A stretch of 32,209 nt of DNA from Candidatus Kuenenia stuttgartensis (GTDB lineage Bacteria > Planctomycetota > Planctomycetia > Pirellulales > UBA1268), in contig CAMCYH010000031.1 in the NCBI GenBank assembly GCA_945883745.1, positions 1 to 32,209 of the forward strand. Direction: 5' to 3'. Position numbers and translations under genes: made by a program. The notes beneath the pieces were generated by a model, which saw only the letters and a list, made by a program, of their open reading frames with translations, made no database searches and was not told the origin of the DNA. Positions 14,534 through 23,246 of the stretch are shown here, in pieces (positions within the stretch are counted from its first letter, which is position 1; each line of letters begins with the position of its first letter).

Positions 14534-14575
14534 TGCCCATCGCGGAAATGACTCACCCGAGGCTGAAAAGCCGCG

Positions 14576-14604
14576 TTGCGGCGTTTGCGCAGTCGTCCTA
14601 TAGT
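14576..14604 (+). promoter_or_regulatory. Candidate promoter for kdsD, possibly leaderless
   Basis: TTGCGG (14576-14581), a 17-bp spacer and TATAGT (14599-14604) resemble a sigma-70 promoter. Transcription would start near 14611, only a few bases before the kdsD ATG at 14615, and no ribosome site precedes that ATG. A leaderless or nearly leaderless message is therefore possible. Match by eye only. Confidence 0.4.
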
Positions 14605-14614
14605 CCCGCCCCCT

Positions 14615-15658
14615 ATGGACGACCGCCCTTCCGCCGCCGATCCGACGGATGCCGACCTGCTTGCCCGCGGCCAGGAGATTCTCCGCGCCGAAGGGGAGGC
14701 GATTCTGACTGCGGCCGACCAGCTCGGCGCCGCCTTCGCGCGGGCGGTGCGGCTGGTGGCGGACTGCACCGGCAGCGTGGTCGTGACCGGGATCGGCAAG
14801 GCCGGCCTCGTGGCCCGCAAGATCTCGGCCACGCTCGCCTCGACCGGTAGCCCGAGCCACTTCCTGCATCCCGCGGAGGCGATGCATGGCGACCTGGGCG
14901 CGCTGCGTCGCGACGACGTGGTGCTCGCCCTTTCCCAGTCGGGTGAGACCGAGGAGATCACTCGGCTGCTACCCCACCTGACCGCTCGCGACATTCCGAT
15001 CATCGCCCTCACGGGAAGGGCCGACAGTACGCTCGGTCGGGCGGCCACCGTCGTGCTCACCACCGGCAAGGTGCGGGAAGCCTGCGAGCACGGGCTGGCA
15101 CCGAGCACGAGCACGGCCCTCATGCTGGCGTTGGGCGACGCGGTGTCGCTCGTAACCAGCAGCCTGCGGCAGTTCACACCGGAGGACTTCGCGGCCCGCC
15201 ATCCTGGCGGCAGCCTCGGCCGCCAGCTGATGCGGGTGGAGGAGGCGATGCGGCCGCTCGCGCAGTGTCGCACTGCACGGCCGGAGGAGTTGGTGCGGAC
15301 GGTCTTCTCACGGGCCTTGCCGATGCGACGCACTGGCGCGGTGATGGTGATCGATGAGGCCGGCATGCTCGGCGGCATCTTCACGGACAGCGATCTGGCC
15401 CGGCTCTTCGAGCGACGAAACGATGCCGCTATCGACGGGCCGATCGGGGCGGTGATGACTCAGCGGCCCACGACCGTCGCCGTTGGCTCCCGGCTCAGCG
15501 ACGCTCTCGCGATCCTCGAGACCCGCCGCATCAGCGAACTGCCCGTGCTGGCTGCCGACGGGAGGCCCGTGGGTCTGCTCGACATCGTCGACCTGGTCGG
15601 GCTCGCACCTGCCGAGGAGGTCAGCAGTTTCGTTCGCAGCCCCGCGGCAGCGGCCTGA
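14615..15658 (+). CDS. kdsD: Arabinose-5-phosphate isomerase (KpsF/GutQ family)
   Basis: Converts ribulose 5-phosphate to arabinose 5-phosphate, the first step of KDO synthesis for lipopolysaccharide. The 347-residue product has an N-terminal SIS sugar-isomerase domain (TGIGKAG at 58-64, AEAMHGDLGAL with His91, SQSGETEE at 107-114), then two CBS domains (about 212-270 and 280-335; VMVIDEAGMLGGIFTDSDLARLF and ISELPVLAADGRPVGLLDIVDLVGL). The ATG at 14615 is preferred to an upstream TTG at 14576, which is probably part of the promoter. kdsC follows after 34 bp, so the KDO genes appear to be co-transcribed. Confidence 0.94.
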   Translation: MDDRPSAADPTDADLLARGQEILRAEGEAILTAADQLGAAFARAVRLVADCTGSVVVTGIGKAGLVARKISATLASTGSPSHFLHPAEAMHGDLGALRRDDVVLALSQSGETEEITRLLPHLTARDIPIIALTGRADSTLGRAATVVLTTGKVREACEHGLAPSTSTALMLALGDAVSLVTSSLRQFTPEDFAARHPGGSLGRQLMRVEEAMRPLAQCRTARPEELVRTVFSRALPMRRTGAVMVIDEAGMLGGIFTDSDLARLFERRNDAAIDGPIGAVMTQRPTTVAVGSRLSDALAILETRRISELPVLAADGRPVGLLDIVDLVGLAPAEEVSSFVRSPAAAA

Positions 15659-15692
15659 GGTGATTCAGTTTTCCGCGTTGCGAGGAACCGCC

Positions 15693-16244
15693 ATGACGAC
15701 GGCCGGCACTACGATGGACGATGCCGCTCTCGAACGCCGACTGGCCGCGGTCCAACTCCTCCTCCTCGACTGCGACGGCGTGCTGACGGGCGGGGGTGTC
15801 ATCTGGGCGAACGATGCGGTCGAGGCCAAGACGTTCCACATCCGCGATGGCCTCGGCATCAAGCTCTGGCAGCGGGCGGGATACCCGGCCGGGATTGTCA
15901 CCGGGCGATCGAGCCGCGTTGTCGCCCTCCGTGCCGAGGAACTTGGGCTCGCGATCGTGCGGCAGGGAGTGCAGGACAAGCGAGAGGCCGTCGAGGCGAT
16001 CCTGACTGAGACGGGACTCTCCTGGGAACAGACGGCATTTATCGGTGACGACCTGCCTGACCTCGCGTGCATCATGCGGTGCGGCGTGGGGGTCGCGGTG
16101 AGCGATGCCTGTGCGGAGGTGCGGGCAGCGGCCAGGCTCGTCACCGCCCTTCCCGGCGGAGGCGGCGCGGTTCGCGAAGTGGTGGAGCGGCTCCTCAAGG
16201 CCCGCGGGCAGTGGCAGGCAATCGTCGGCAGGTATTCGGCATAG
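15693..16244 (+). CDS. kdsC: 3-deoxy-manno-octulosonate-8-phosphate phosphatase (KdsC, HAD superfamily)
   Basis: Removes the phosphate from KDO 8-phosphate to give KDO for lipopolysaccharide. The 183-residue product has HAD motif I in LLLLDCDGVLT (Asp26, Asp28), the KdsC-type TFHIRDGLGIKLWQRAG, motif II in IVTGRSS, and motif IV in FIGDDLPDL. It lacks a cap domain, as KdsC does. The ATG at 15693 follows GAGGAA at about 15682; the frame is open upstream only as a shadow of kdsD. The stop is 5 bp before the next gene, which argues for one operon with kdsD and the LptC-position protein. Confidence 0.92.
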   Translation: MTTAGTTMDDAALERRLAAVQLLLLDCDGVLTGGGVIWANDAVEAKTFHIRDGLGIKLWQRAGYPAGIVTGRSSRVVALRAEELGLAIVRQGVQDKREAVEAILTETGLSWEQTAFIGDDLPDLACIMRCGVGVAVSDACAEVRAAARLVTALPGGGGAVREVVERLLKARGQWQAIVGRYSA

Positions 16245-16249
16245 CACCC

Positions 16250-19200
16250 ATGGAACATCGCTTCGGACGTACCGCGCGGGTGTTTCTCGTCGTGCTTGCC
16301 ATGGCGGGCTTCTACCGGCTGGCGGTCGTGCCCTGGGTCGAACCCAAAAGTGCCGCCCAGGTGACGGCCGTGGAACTGTCACCGGAGCAGGCGGCGGCCA
16401 TCCGGGCCCGCTCCGACCAGCGGCTTGCCTCCCTCAGCGAGGTGCTGCCACAAGGGTCGTGGGAACTGGACGACCCGATCATGCTCGAGAGTCGACAGAT
16501 GCGGCTCCTCTTCAAAAATTACCACACGCTCCCTGACGGCCGTGTGAACCTCGTGCCCTGCACGCTGGTCGTACTGCCCGATCGGAATCGGGTGGGCGAT
16601 GGCAAGGGGGAGGGGCGGACGATCGTGCTGCGGGCCCCACAAGGAGCCGTGCTCGAGTTCGACGAGCCGATCGACCTGCGACAGGGAAGGCTGGCGAAGC
16701 TCGTGGGGGGCAGTCTGCGAGGTCAGGTGACGATTCGCGGCACGCCCTCGGCGGCAAATGCTGAAGACGACATCGAGATCGTCACTCGTGACGTCGAACT
16801 GGCGGAGCTCGAGGTGCGGACCAACGAGGAGGTGCAGTTTCGGTATGGCCGCTCCACCGGCAGCGGGCGGGCTCTGGTTGCAGTGCTCATGCCTCGGCCG
16901 GGGGTCAACGAGCATGGCCCCAATATCGGTGGCGTCGACACGATCCGGATCGACCGTGACGTGCGGATGCGGCTCGAGGGTTTTTCGGGTGGAATCCTCC
17001 CGGGGCAGGAGTCGTCGCCAGCCCCGCCGGCCGGTGATGGACAAGCGGCGCAGGCCAATCCGCCCGTGCTCGTGAGCTGCGCCGGCGCGCTCTGCATGAA
17101 CGTGTCAGCCAGCGTGATCACGCTCGAAGATCAGGTCGAGGTGCTGCGGCACCTGCCCGATGGTGGGCTCGATCAGCTCAGCTGTGACCTGTTGGCGATC
17201 ATCCTTGGTGATAATGCCGGTCAGGGGGGCGGTCGCCTCCGCGGCGGTGTGGAGCCGGTCGAGATTCAGGCGCGTGGCGCTCCCGTGATCGCCCGCAGCA
17301 CGGCCGCCGGGCTGGAGGCCCGCAGTGCCCGGCTCGGCTACGAAATTGCCACACGACGGATCCTGCTCGACGGCGAAGAGCCGGTAGCGCTCGTCGCGCA
17401 GGGGTCGGAGATGGAGGCGGCCTCGATCGATTACACACCCGGGCCACCCGGCACGCCGGGGTCGCTCATGGCCGTGGGGCCGGGCTGGTTGCGAACCAAG
17501 ACGGAGAAGGGACCGGCCGGCCAGGCCAGTTGGGGAAAATGGCTGCGGGTGCGGCCGGATGGTGCCGGCCATGTGGCATCCCTGGCAGGTGACGCCGAGG
17601 TGGCGCTCGATTCTCAGGGTCGGCTGACGGCGGCCGAGATGCATCTGTGGCTGGAGGTCGCCGATCCACAGAAGCCCCAGCAGCCATCCAGCACCGCCGC
17701 TCTCTCGGGCATCCAGCCCTCGCGGATGCTCGCCCGCGGCACCGTGCAGATCGACAGCGAACAACTTGTTGCCCGCACCGAGCGGATGGAACTCTGGTTC
17801 AAGCACGCAGCCTCGGTTGCCAATGTGCCCGCCGCAGTGGGCCCGTCACAGAGTGGTAGTGCAACACCAGCGGCCGCATCATCGCCGCCGTCTTCGCCAC
17901 AGCCGGCGGCTGACCGTCCCCTCCGTGGCCGGCTGGCAGCCACAGGCGGGCTTGTCCGCGGGCTGGTTTTGCTCGACCCCCGCGGCAATCAGGTCGAGGA
18001 GATGTCGATGGAGGGGCAGGTGCGCCTGGTCGAGGAAAACGCCGGTCCCGCCGGCACGAGCGAGGCGGGCCTCGACATTCGCGGTGACCAGGCCCAGATC
18101 GTACGGGCCACGCGGTTTGATGCCCGGGCCATCGTGTCGGGAAGACCGGCCACGATCGCCGGCCGGGGTGTCGATCTCGAAGGGCCACTCATCGAGTTCG
18201 ACCGTGGCCGTAATCGGATGACGGTGGATGGTGCCGGACGGCTCAAGCTTCCCATGGCAGGGGGCATGAACGGCCTCGAGTCTCTCGCGGTGGCCAGCGC
18301 TGTCAATGACCGCCCAGCCGCACCGGCCACACCGGGTGCGCTCGATGTCACATGGAAGGGGCGGATGGATTTCGATGGGCTCACGGCGCGGTTCGTCGAC
18401 CGTGTGGTGACCAGGAGCGGCGGCACGGCGTTGAAGGCCGGATCACTCGACGTGATTCTGGCTCAACCGATCGACTTCTCCGACCCCGCGAAGCAGCGCG
18501 GGCAGCGGTCGGAGGTGGCTCGCATCGCCTGCGGCAGCGGCGTCAGGATCGACAGTGAGAGCACGGCGGAAGACGGCACGAAGTCGGTGGAGCAGCTGTT
18601 CGTGCGGGATCTCGTTCTCGACCGGGCGACCGGCGGCTTTACCGGCACCGGCCCTGGCCGGCTCACGAGCACGCGGTATGGGCAGTCTCCTGCCATGGCC
18701 ATGCCGGCAGCCCCGGGAGCCGCTGCCCCGCCGGCCTCACAGCCCCGATCGAACGAACTGACGTATCTTGGTGTCGATTTTCAGCGGGGGCTGCGGGGTA
18801 ACATCAATCATCGGGTGATGGAGTTTCACCAGCGGGTCGAGGCGATCTGGGGGCCGGTGGCCCAGTGGGGTGACACGCTCGACCCCCATGCTCCGGGCGG
18901 CCTGCCGCCGCGGGTCGTTCGTATTTCCAGCGATGTGTTGAGCGTGGGACAGGCGCCGACGAGCCCAGGCCAGCGGCGGAGCACGATCGAATTGGCATCG
19001 GGCGGCAACGTGCTCGTCGAGGGCGAGACATTTACCGCCCGCAGCACTCGGCTGTCGTGGAGCGAGGCCAAGGACCTGCTCGTCTTCGAAGGGGATGGCC
19101 GTAGCGATGCGCAGCTCTTTCGGCAGGAGCGGGTCGGCGGGCCGACCTCCTCGGCATCGGCCGGCAAGATCCTCTACTGGAGAGCGCTCAATCGCGTCGA

Positions 19201-19318
19201 CGTGGAGGACGCCCGCTTTCTCGATCTCGATCAGGTCAGCGGAGCCGGCCGGGGCCTCGCGGCACCGGGCTTTGGCTCGGCGCCGCAGCAGCTGAATCAG
19301 CCGCGGCCCGGCACGTGA
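16250..19318 (+). CDS. Very large LptC/OstA-like periplasmic protein in the lptC position
   Basis: 1022 residues with one N-terminal membrane anchor (about 9-29, VFLVVLAMAGFYRLAVVPWV) and a long periplasmic part rich in short beta-strands. In many Gram-negatives lptC follows kdsD-kdsC and encodes a protein of about 190 residues; this gene has the same position and topology at five times the size. Stretches such as IVLRAPQGAVLEFDEPIDL and FTARSTRLSWSEAKDLLVFEGDG resemble the beta-jellyroll repeats of LptA/LptC/OstA. A Ser/Pro/Ala-rich linker lies at about 530-555. It starts 5 bp after kdsC. A role in moving LPS across the periplasm is inferred from context and repeats. Confidence 0.65.
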   Translation: MEHRFGRTARVFLVVLAMAGFYRLAVVPWVEPKSAAQVTAVELSPEQAAAIRARSDQRLASLSEVLPQGSWELDDPIMLESRQMRLLFKNYHTLPDGRVNLVPCTLVVLPDRNRVGDGKGEGRTIVLRAPQGAVLEFDEPIDLRQGRLAKLVGGSLRGQVTIRGTPSAANAEDDIEIVTRDVELAELEVRTNEEVQFRYGRSTGSGRALVAVLMPRPGVNEHGPNIGGVDTIRIDRDVRMRLEGFSGGILPGQESSPAPPAGDGQAAQANPPVLVSCAGALCMNVSASVITLEDQVEVLRHLPDGGLDQLSCDLLAIILGDNAGQGGGRLRGGVEPVEIQARGAPVIARSTAAGLEARSARLGYEIATRRILLDGEEPVALVAQGSEMEAASIDYTPGPPGTPGSLMAVGPGWLRTKTEKGPAGQASWGKWLRVRPDGAGHVASLAGDAEVALDSQGRLTAAEMHLWLEVADPQKPQQPSSTAALSGIQPSRMLARGTVQIDSEQLVARTERMELWFKHAASVANVPAAVGPSQSGSATPAAASSPPSSPQPAADRPLRGRLAATGGLVRGLVLLDPRGNQVEEMSMEGQVRLVEENAGPAGTSEAGLDIRGDQAQIVRATRFDARAIVSGRPATIAGRGVDLEGPLIEFDRGRNRMTVDGAGRLKLPMAGGMNGLESLAVASAVNDRPAAPATPGALDVTWKGRMDFDGLTARFVDRVVTRSGGTALKAGSLDVILAQPIDFSDPAKQRGQRSEVARIACGSGVRIDSESTAEDGTKSVEQLFVRDLVLDRATGGFTGTGPGRLTSTRYGQSPAMAMPAAPGAAAPPASQPRSNELTYLGVDFQRGLRGNINHRVMEFHQRVEAIWGPVAQWGDTLDPHAPGGLPPRVVRISSDVLSVGQAPTSPGQRRSTIELASGGNVLVEGETFTARSTRLSWSEAKDLLVFEGDGRSDAQLFRQERVGGPTSSASAGKILYWRALNRVDVEDARFLDLDQVSGAGRGLAAPGFGSAPQQLNQPRPGT

Positions 19319-20088
19319 CGTGACTCGGCTTCGAGCGCGGTGAGCACAAACTGCACGATCTCGGGGGCAACCGCGTCATAAAACACGGAACTGTGGCCGC
19401 CGCCGCGGGCTTCGAGCAGGGCCGTGTGCGGAATGCCGAGTGCCACCAGCTTGCTATGGAGCCGCTCGGCGCCGTCCCGCCAGTGGATGTCGGACGGGTC
19501 GCTCGCGAAGCACTGGTGACGTGGCCAGTTGAGCGGATGGACGTGGAGGATCGCCGTGTCTTGGCGGGCCCGCTCGACGTCGCCGTAGGTTTGCCAGAGC
19601 GTGTCGTAAAGTTCGCCGTCGTCACGGTCACCGGCCTGCCGCATAGCGAGATGAAAATCGATCGCAGGGGCGATGGCGGCGGCGATCGGAAAGATGGCCG
19701 GATGACGATACGAGATGCGAAGGGCCCCCTGGCCTCCCATGCTCGTGCCGATCAGGGCGATGCCGGGTGAGGCGACGCCGAAGCGACGGTGCATCTCGTC
19801 GCGGACGGCGCCGACGACATATTGCTCGGGTGTGACCTGTGGATCGAAGCAGGGCATGAGCCGGTCGAGCCACCACGATCGGCCCGTCCGCGGGGCGATC
19901 ACCGGCAGGGCATCAGCCTCGATTCGATCACGCAGGCCGATGCATTCCCGCAGCCAGCGTTCCCGCACGCCATGCAGATAGATCACCGCCTTGCCAGGTG
20001 TGGGCGTCGGGGGGGCGAAGACCTCACACGCATGGCCGGCCACATCGATGACGGACCAGTGGGGGCGTGGCGGCAAGGGATCCTGCAT
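19297..20088 (-). CDS. Alpha/beta-hydrolase, esterase-D-like serine hydrolase
   Basis: 263-residue predicted cytosolic serine hydrolase. The strand AVIYLHG and the nucleophile elbow GTSMGGQGAL (Ser116) resemble the esterase D family, and RGGGHSSVFYD near the C-terminus may hold the catalytic histidine. No signal peptide was seen. The frame opens with TTG at 20091, but the ATG at 20088 is preferred. The last 22 bp overlap the end of the convergent LptC-position gene. Substrate unknown. Confidence 0.82.
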   Translation of the reverse strand: MQDPLPPRPHWSVIDVAGHACEVFAPPTPTPGKAVIYLHGVRERWLRECIGLRDRIEADALPVIAPRTGRSWWLDRLMPCFDPQVTPEQYVVGAVRDEMHRRFGVASPGIALIGTSMGGQGALRISYRHPAIFPIAAAIAPAIDFHLAMRQAGDRDDGELYDTLWQTYGDVERARQDTAILHVHPLNWPRHQCFASDPSDIHWRDGAERLHSKLVALGIPHTALLEARGGGHSSVFYDAVAPEIVQFVLTALEAESRHVPGRG

Positions 20089-20135
20089 CAAGAAGGCACC
20101 TGCTATGCTGCGGTCGAACTCGCGAATCTCCCATC

Positions 20136-20726
20136 ATGCGCACGCTGCTCACTCCTGAACAACTCGACTCCGGGATCGTTCGGCTGGCCGACGCCGTACG
20201 GGCTGATGTGGGCCGCCGTCCGCTCCTGGTCGTGGGCGTGCTCACCGGCAGCATCGTGGTTGTGGCCGACCTGATCCGGCGGCTCGACGGGCCGATCTGC
20301 GTCGGCATGGTCTGGGCGAGCAGTTATCGGGGCACGGCGACCAGGCCCGGTGAGCTCGACCTGCGGCTCGACCTGCTCCCGGACATCGCCGGCCAGGAGG
20401 TGCTCCTTGTCGACGACATCTTCGATTCCGGCCGCACGCTCGAGGCCCTGGTGACGGAACTTGATCGCCGCGGGGCGGCGCGGGTGCATTCGCTCGTGCT
20501 TTTGCGGAAGCTCAGGCGGGCCGAAGTGGCCATGGAGCCCGAATACGTAGGATTCGACATTCCCGATGAGTTTGTCGTGGGGTATGGTCTCGACTTCAAC
20601 GGTGAGTTTCGTCACCTGCCCTACCTTGCCGCCCTCGATCCTGACGACATCGCAGCCATCCGCAGAGCACCATCGAATGTGGCATATCACCGGCAATTCG
20701 ATCCTGCTGGTGGCCCGCGGAGCTGA
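20136..20726 (+). CDS. hpt: Hypoxanthine-type phosphoribosyltransferase
   Basis: Purine-salvage enzyme joining hypoxanthine or guanine to PRPP. The 196-residue product has the PRPP-binding motif EVLLVDDIFDSGRTLEAL, the N-terminal LLVVGVLTGSIVVVADLIRRL and the C-terminal YVGFDIPDEFVVGYGLDFNGEFRHLPYLA that is typical of Hpt. The ATG at 20136 fits the family N-terminus. The divergent esterase starts 47 bp away, so the two share a short promoter region. The 3' end overlaps the glycosyltransferase gene by 50 bp. The exact base preference is not read from sequence. Confidence 0.92.
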   Translation: MRTLLTPEQLDSGIVRLADAVRADVGRRPLLVVGVLTGSIVVVADLIRRLDGPICVGMVWASSYRGTATRPGELDLRLDLLPDIAGQEVLLVDDIFDSGRTLEALVTELDRRGAARVHSLVLLRKLRRAEVAMEPEYVGFDIPDEFVVGYGLDFNGEFRHLPYLAALDPDDIAAIRRAPSNVAYHRQFDPAGGPRS

Positions 20727-21768
20727 CCCGGTCGGCACCGGACGGGAGGTCGAGATCGCAGCGACCGGGCTCGCGGCACGCGGCGGGCAGGTGCATGTGG
20801 CGTTGACGTCGGAAGTGGGCTCACTGTCAGCGCGGCTGGCTGCCAGCGGCATCACCGTGCACCAGATCGGTCGCCGGTCGCAGCCCGATGCGGCCATTGT
20901 CGGCCGGCTGGCAATACTCATCCGCCACGTTCAGCCGGCAACGGTCCTCTCCTTCGGGCGACCGCAGGCGGTGGCTTCTGCAGCAGCGCTCGCGATCGCT
21001 GCTGCTGGTGGCCGACGACCGCGGCTGGTCTGCCGCGTGGCCGTCGCCCCGCGCACGCTGACCGAGGCCTGGGCGGTCACGAGGGCGGATCGCCTGCTTG
21101 CCTCGTCGGAACACGTGGCAGAAGCCTGTCGCAAGGCGGGTGTCGCAAGGCATCGCCTCGATACGATTGCACCAGCCGCCGACGCTACGTGCCCGCATGT
21201 GTTGACCCGCGACACAGTTGCCGCACGGCTCGGGCTCGATCCCGCGAACATCTGGTCGCTCTGCGTCGCCCCGCTGGTCGCCCGATCACGGCTCGATCGG
21301 CTCCTGTGGGCGATCGATCAGCTCGGCGTGGTCCGCCGGGATGTCGAGCATGTGCTCGTCGGCAGCGGGTCGCAACTGCACCGTCTACGGCGACGGGCCC
21401 GCGTGCAGCATCTGGCCGAGCGGCTGCGGATCATGCCTTCGTGCGAGTGCCTGCCCGATTTGCTACGCGAGGTGCGGTTTGTGTGGCAGTCGGGGGAAGT
21501 CGCCCTCGGCGGCGGTCTCTTCGATGCGATGGCGGCAGGCAAGCCGACCGTGGCGGTCGAGAGCGAGGCTGCGCGGCAGGCGATCATCGATGGTGAAACC
21601 GGCTGGATCGTGCCGCCGCTTCCAGAGAGCGAGTTTCCCAGGCGGGCCTTTTCACTCATCGAGGACGACGCTGTCGCCTCCCGCCTTGGCGCTGCGGCAC
21701 AGGGACGGGCGGCCAGGCATTTTTCAGCCGACCGCTTCATCTCCGCCCTGCTCGCCGCCGTCAGATAA
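20677..21768 (+). CDS. Glycosyltransferase, GT4-like (GT-B fold)
   Basis: 363-residue predicted retaining glycosyltransferase. Seen: an N-terminal ILLVARGADPVGTGREVEIAATGLAARGGQVHVAL stretch, and the C-terminal donor-binding stretch with GGGLFDAMAAGKPTVAVESEAARQAIIDGETGWIVPP, where GT4 enzymes have the E-x7-E element. The ATG at 20677 lies inside hpt (50-bp overlap), so translation is probably coupled. The frame extends upstream only as a shadow of hpt. With the KDO/LPS-transport genes upstream, cell-envelope glycan work is likely but unproven. Confidence 0.8.
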   Translation: MWHITGNSILLVARGADPVGTGREVEIAATGLAARGGQVHVALTSEVGSLSARLAASGITVHQIGRRSQPDAAIVGRLAILIRHVQPATVLSFGRPQAVASAAALAIAAAGGRRPRLVCRVAVAPRTLTEAWAVTRADRLLASSEHVAEACRKAGVARHRLDTIAPAADATCPHVLTRDTVAARLGLDPANIWSLCVAPLVARSRLDRLLWAIDQLGVVRRDVEHVLVGSGSQLHRLRRRARVQHLAERLRIMPSCECLPDLLREVRFVWQSGEVALGGGLFDAMAAGKPTVAVESEAARQAIIDGETGWIVPPLPESEFPRRAFSLIEDDAVASRLGAAAQGRAARHFSADRFISALLAAVR

Positions 21769-21899
21769 ACCGGGCTTCAGCCTGTCACCCGGAAGCCACG
21801 CTCGGCATCAACCAAACGAAGAGCGAAAAGCGATGCATACCGCTCTCCGTTATGGTGAATGGTTTGGCCACTGAAGGTCCGGCGTGTCCCGCAGCTACG

Positions 21900-23195
21900 T
21901 CAGGCAGGCTCGAGCCCCGGCAGGGTGCCGGTCGAGGTGGCAAACGACTCCGTTTGGAGACCGGTGCGTTGCAGCACGGACACGAACAGATTCGGTAAGG
22001 GGTGATTGTTCTTCTGGTCGAAGGCGAGATGGCTGCCGTGGCGGAAACCACCGCCGGCCACCAGCACCGGCATGTTGCGAGTGTCGTGGCTCGAGGCATT
22101 GCCGAGGTTGCTGGTGAGCAGCACCGTCGTGCGGTCGAGAGTCGTCCCGCCGTCGCCTTCATCGGCAGCCTGCAGGCTCCGCAGAAAATCACCCCAGGCA
22201 CGGATCACTTCCGTTTCCACGATCGCCAGCTGGACGAGTTTCTCGGCGTCGAGACCGTGGTGCGAGAGCGCATGGTAGCCTTCATCGACGCCCTCGATCG
22301 GCACCACTCCCCCTCCACCGCCCAAGTGCAATGTGATGAACCGCGTCGAGTCGGTAACGAGTGCGAGACGCACCACGTCGTTCATCAGCCGCTGGCGGCC
22401 GACGAAGTCATTGGGATTCCCGACATCGATCGGCTTCGTGACATCGACAGCGGGCTTGGGACGGTTGACCCACGCCTCGTTCGCCATGAGCCGCTGTTCG
22501 AGATCACGAACGCTCGTGAAATAGGCGTCGAGCCGCCGCCGGTCGCCAGGTCCGAGCTGCCGTTCGAGCGCCCGTGTATCGTCGGCGACAAGGTCCATGA
22601 TGCTCCGGCCTTCGCGGGCCCGCTGCACCTGCCGGGCCCGGTCGGCCGGCGAGTCGGCCACGAAGAGCCGCGTGAAGAGCTGTGCCGGCGACGACTCCGC
22701 CGGGATCATCGAGCCTGTCTCGGTGTAGGAGGGACTGTTGGAGCCGGAAAGGCCGAGTACGAGCGAGGGGAAACGTGTCTCGTTGCCGAGGTGCTTGGCC
22801 AGCAACTGGTCGATGGAGATCGTGTTGCGAGACTGAGCGGCGGCCGTCATCGGCGCCGCGGTGAGCAGACTCGCTTCGGCGCGGTGGCCTCCCGACACAC
22901 CGGGGTGCGACGTGCCGGAGATGACGGTGAAGTGATGCCGCAGATCCTCGAGCGACTCGAGATACCGCGGCGCCTTATAGCCTGCACCACGTTCCTGCGG
23001 ATTGAGGTTGTCGGCGAGGAGGCCGAGACTCAGCGACATCGCCACGAATCGCCGGGGTGTTGGCACCGCGGCCGATTCACCGAAGGCCGACTGCATCGCG
23101 GAGAGCCACGGCACCGCCATCGCCACCCCCGCCCCCTTGAGCAGTGTGCGACGATCGAGGGACCGCTGGAAATCGAAGTGGACGCGGCGATTCAT
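21900..23195 (-). CDS. DUF1552 protein with Tat signal (first copy)
   Basis: 431-residue planctomycete-type DUF1552 protein. The Tat signal [22 protein letters not shown] shows export in folded form. The mature part has [48 protein letters not shown], and a C-terminal [33 protein letters not shown] stretch, typical of the family, which resembles sulfatase/DUF1501 proteins in its metal-site region. These genes usually follow a PSCyt/DUF1592 gene, as here: the upstream partner ends 51 bp before this ATG. GAGGT precedes the start. The biochemical function is not established. Confidence 0.9.
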   Translation of the reverse strand: MNRRVHFDFQRSLDRRTLLKGAGVAMAVPWLSAMQSAFGESAAVPTPRRFVAMSLSLGLLADNLNPQERGAGYKAPRYLESLEDLRHHFTVISGTSHPGVSGGHRAEASLLTAAPMTAAAQSRNTISIDQLLAKHLGNETRFPSLVLGLSGSNSPSYTETGSMIPAESSPAQLFTRLFVADSPADRARQVQRAREGRSIMDLVADDTRALERQLGPGDRRRLDAYFTSVRDLEQRLMANEAWVNRPKPAVDVTKPIDVGNPNDFVGRQRLMNDVVRLALVTDSTRFITLHLGGGGGVVPIEGVDEGYHALSHHGLDAEKLVQLAIVETEVIRAWGDFLRSLQAADEGDGGTTLDRTTVLLTSNLGNASSHDTRNMPVLVAGGGFRHGSHLAFDQKNNHPLPNLFVSVLQRTGLQTESFATSTGTLPGLEPA

Positions 23196-23246
23196 GGGGT
23201 AGACCTCAGCTTTCGTGAACCTGTCGCGAACTACTATGGTAATCGG

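Noticed and set aside
21769..21899. Possible 17-codon minus-strand ORF (MHRFSLFVWLMPSVASG) after a GGAGAG
   Set aside because: Too short to separate from chance; no conservation can be checked, so not listed as a gene.
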